Below are positions 61,767 to 64,000 of a stretch of 64,000 nucleotides of DNA, piece after piece. This DNA is from Cladocopium goreaui (lineage: Eukaryota > Sar > Dinophyceae > Suessiales > Symbiodiniaceae), in contig CAMXCT020002002.1 of the NCBI GenBank assembly GCA_947184155.2, positions 424,941 to 488,940 on the forward strand. The letters run 5' to 3'. The notes under the pieces are model-generated. The model did no database searches. It was given only the letters and a program-made list of their open reading frames with translations, and was not told the origin of the DNA. Position 1 is the stretch's first letter. Every line of letters begins with the position of its first letter. The translations under genes were made by a program, and so were the position numbers.

Positions 61767-64000
61767 CCAGTCGCGCTTACCACTGGCCATGGGCATCGTG
61801 CAACCGCATATACCTGTTCGCCGCATGGCCAGCGAGCGCAAAACGCAGCTGACGGATGCATTAGTCAGAATATTGACACGGTTTTTGACACCAGCCACAA
61901 TATCAATGGATGGGGCCCATGACAGTTACTACTGTGAATATCTCCTTCCTTTAGCAGCCCACGGTGATGGACATGTCTTGACAGTTTCTATTGCATTGTT
62001 ACTGGCCATTCTGACAGGAAGATCTGACTTATGTATTGCCGGGGTTTTTGGTGCTGGCAAAACGCGGTCCCTTGCGGTCTTGCTCATTGCCCTGAGCTGC
62101 GAACTCAAGGAATTTGTTGCCATCATCTATACGAAAGAAAATGTAGCTGCCAAAGCACTTGCGGATCAATTGAGTGATCTCGCGCCCCCCACCATCAAGA
62201 GCTTTGGTAGGCTCATTGGACGCATGGAGGAAGGCAAAGGTGAAGCATATGCCTCCAAGAGTGACGTTCGATGCAGTGATCGCAATAGAATCATCGCTCA
62301 CAAGAATGTCCTCATTGCAACAGGTGGCTCGGCCACGGCGGAAATGGCGATGCGTTACTCCAGCTTTGGTCATTGGATCTCTCGCACCTGGCTTGCCTTC
62401 ATGGATGAAAGTCAACAGTATGGCAACTACCATGAAATTGCAGCTCTCGCTGCTATTCAACAACCAACCCTAACTGTTTTCATTGGTGATCATAGGCAAA
62501 CCCCAGGCGGATTGTCAAAAGGCCGAGCAGCTGCTGTCAATCGTCGCAAACTGTTGCAACGGCCGTTAGGGCTCCGAGCACTTGATAAGTCAGGAGACTA
62601 TCTCCCGCCGGCACGAATGACAGCACTTATAGCGCAGCTTTGGCCTGATGCGAGCCAAGATCCGGAGTCTGATCTCTTCAGTTTGCTGCGCCTTGCAAAT
62701 AAGTCGCATAGTGGCCCATGGACATCCACTCCGCAAGACTACGAGCTGCCTGCTGCCCTGGGGCGTGTGCTTCACAGCCGAATCTCGTGCCAGCTGGATG
62801 CACACAGCAGCCTGGTTGCGGCAGCTCTAGCAGTCCTGCTGATTGCCACAGCACCAGAGGAATTTGGAGTACCTGAGTGCACCACAACCCTTGAGGCTGC
62901 AGGGTTATGTGGTCCTCACCGGTGGGGTATCATTCTCCCTAACAGCTCACGGGTCTCAATGCTGACTTACCAAGCTATTGTTGCAGTTCGATATCCTGAG
63001 TTAGTCCTCCACGAGCCCAATCACATCTACATTGGACACTTCGTGCCACATGAGTCCACTGTGGCACAAGGAGGCTTCCGGACAGTACTGTGGAAGGCAC
63101 CTAAAGATCTACGAGCTGCAGTCGAGGACGTCGTTGCTTTCTGCACTTATCTGAAGAATTATTATCGCAACTTGCAACAGGGAGCGACCTCGCAGCTGCT
63201 TGTCCTATGCAATCGTACGGCGGTGCACAACTTGCTGCTCCAACATGGTTTCCAGTCCGCGTGGTATGGTGGGCTTAGAGTCTCCACCACTTCCTCTGCC
63301 GCGGGAGCAACAGCACGCATTGCGGTCATTGTTCAAACAGGCGTTGGGTTTCTAAGTGGAGGACGTCGGGATGCAACAGCAGATGAGCGCGAAGACTGCT
63401 ATGGGAGAGCAACTGTAGCGCTCACAAGAGCCATTGAACATACCTATATTGTTTCGCCTCTTGATATGGCAGGCATGATTGGCATGGCTCAGACACTAGG
63501 AGTGTACCATTATGGCTACTTCACTCTGAAAGGCCGCGACATTCAGTACCATGGCCCTTCACAATATCCCAGTGACAAAAGTGCCATACTGGACTGGGGA
63601 TTGGTGGACCCATTTATTTCCCAAGATAAACCCCCCCTTGCTATTGCCATGATAGTGACCACCAATGGCACGCGAGTGTGGCGACGATATCGGTTGGTTG
63701 TGGCATGCAGAGACAAGCTACGGCTACCCCCTGATGTCCTTGCAGCATTAGAGTCCCGCACACGTGATCATGTGCTGACGACCAGCGGGTTTTTCCCCTG
63801 CTCGATTGATCGGGAATACTTGTATGGTTATGCTGCTGATGGGTATAGATCACCTCTCTGGATCTGTGCAGCCTATAATGGGTCCCCAGCACTTGTTCAT
63901 CGACATCGAGGCCACAAGGTCTTTTTTCACGTGGGTATACAGGATCGGCAACTTGTCGTAATACCGGGTATCCACTACTTCGATGCCCATCGGTTGCAAC
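61765..64000 (+). CDS. Giant multidomain protein, part 3: UPF1-like helicase, runs off window
   Basis: Read in full codon by codon: open from AAC 61765 (first ATG 61789) to the window end with no stop, more than 740 codons. Motif I GVFGAGKTRSLAVLLI (62041), Ia-like VAIIYTKENVAAKALADQL, motif II AFMDESQQYGNYHE (62398), motif III TVFIGDHRQTPGGLSKGRAA (62473), and motif V/VI region VIVQTGVGFLSGG then RATVALTRAIEHTYIVSPLD (63409). DESQQ and GDHRQ fit UPF1-like superfamily 1B helicases, which translocate on RNA or DNA with ATP. A C-terminal domain follows (PPLAIAMIVTTNGTRVWRRY, SGFFPCSIDREYLYGYAADG, VIPGIHYFDAH). The relic at 20427 suggests about 50 more codons beyond the window. Confidence 0.85.

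Noticed and set aside
60725..61770. Programmed ribosomal frameshifting in the giant gene
   Set aside because: No slippery heptamer was seen, and paralogues show the uninterrupted sequence at both sites, so simple indels are more likely.

Overview
The window reads as nuclear DNA of a eukaryote, most likely a dinoflagellate of the Symbiodinium type. That assignment is inference. It rests on small GT-AG exons, a very high load of nested retroelements, Ty1/copia proteins with KGKGK-rich Gag and DSG(A/C) proteases, a tyrosine-recombinase retrotransposon, ubiquitin-like/ankyrin ORFs and several copies of a giant multidomain protein. Nothing looks bacterial: there are no operons, ribosome binding sites, rRNA genes or CRISPR.

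Layout. (1) 1-9.3 kb is the host-gene end. A minus-strand gene of many short exons can be read from 9281 down to about 5370, and the first twelve exons join in phase with AG acceptors and GT donors (one GC). More candidate exons follow down to 2.8 kb, and a plus-strand terminal exon lies at 2232-2454. (2) 10.1-16.3 kb is repeat-rich: a 1-kb TACA microsatellite, SINE-like insertions, tandem repeats, a cluster of palindromes and two orphan minus-strand coding patches. (3) 16.3-18.9 kb is a decayed copia gag-protease. It abuts 18.9-20.4 kb, a relic of a UPF1-like helicase with an internal inversion. (4) 22.3-24.1 kb is a tRNA-derived SINE split by a second poly(A) element, each with its own long target-site duplication. 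(5) 24.5-29.7 kb holds further degenerate copies of the giant helicase/hydrolase family.

(6) 29,656-52,622 is one complete Ty1/copia element on the minus strand: LTRs, 5-bp duplication TATTG, primer-binding site, polypurine tract, gag-protease-integrase, RT-RNase H with a C-terminal methyltransferase-like domain, and an extra ORF before the 3' LTR. It sits inside one copy of the giant gene, and removing it rejoins that reading frame. The copia is itself split by a 9-kb tyrosine-recombinase retrotransposon (36,580-45,566) with split direct repeats. That element encodes recombinase, Gag and methyltransferase-RT-RNase H in a circularly permuted order. Its removal rejoins the copia frame exactly between two codons with no duplication. 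The copia 5' LTR carries two more insertions (a TIR element with a 45-bp satellite, and a SINE), and a TA-flanked TIR element lies just beyond.

(7) 54.5-64 kb holds the best copy of the giant gene. A ubiquitin-like/ankyrin ORF pair (55.7-56.9 kb) and a set of covarying 18-19-nt hairpins lie upstream. Then comes a polyprotein of more than 2,000 codons: glycosyltransferase-like region, disordered linker, alpha/beta-hydrolase-like domain, UPF1-like helicase and C-terminal domain. It has two small frameshifts and runs off the window end. At least four copies or fragments of this family lie in 64 kb, so it behaves like a dispersed repeat; whether it is itself mobile is open.
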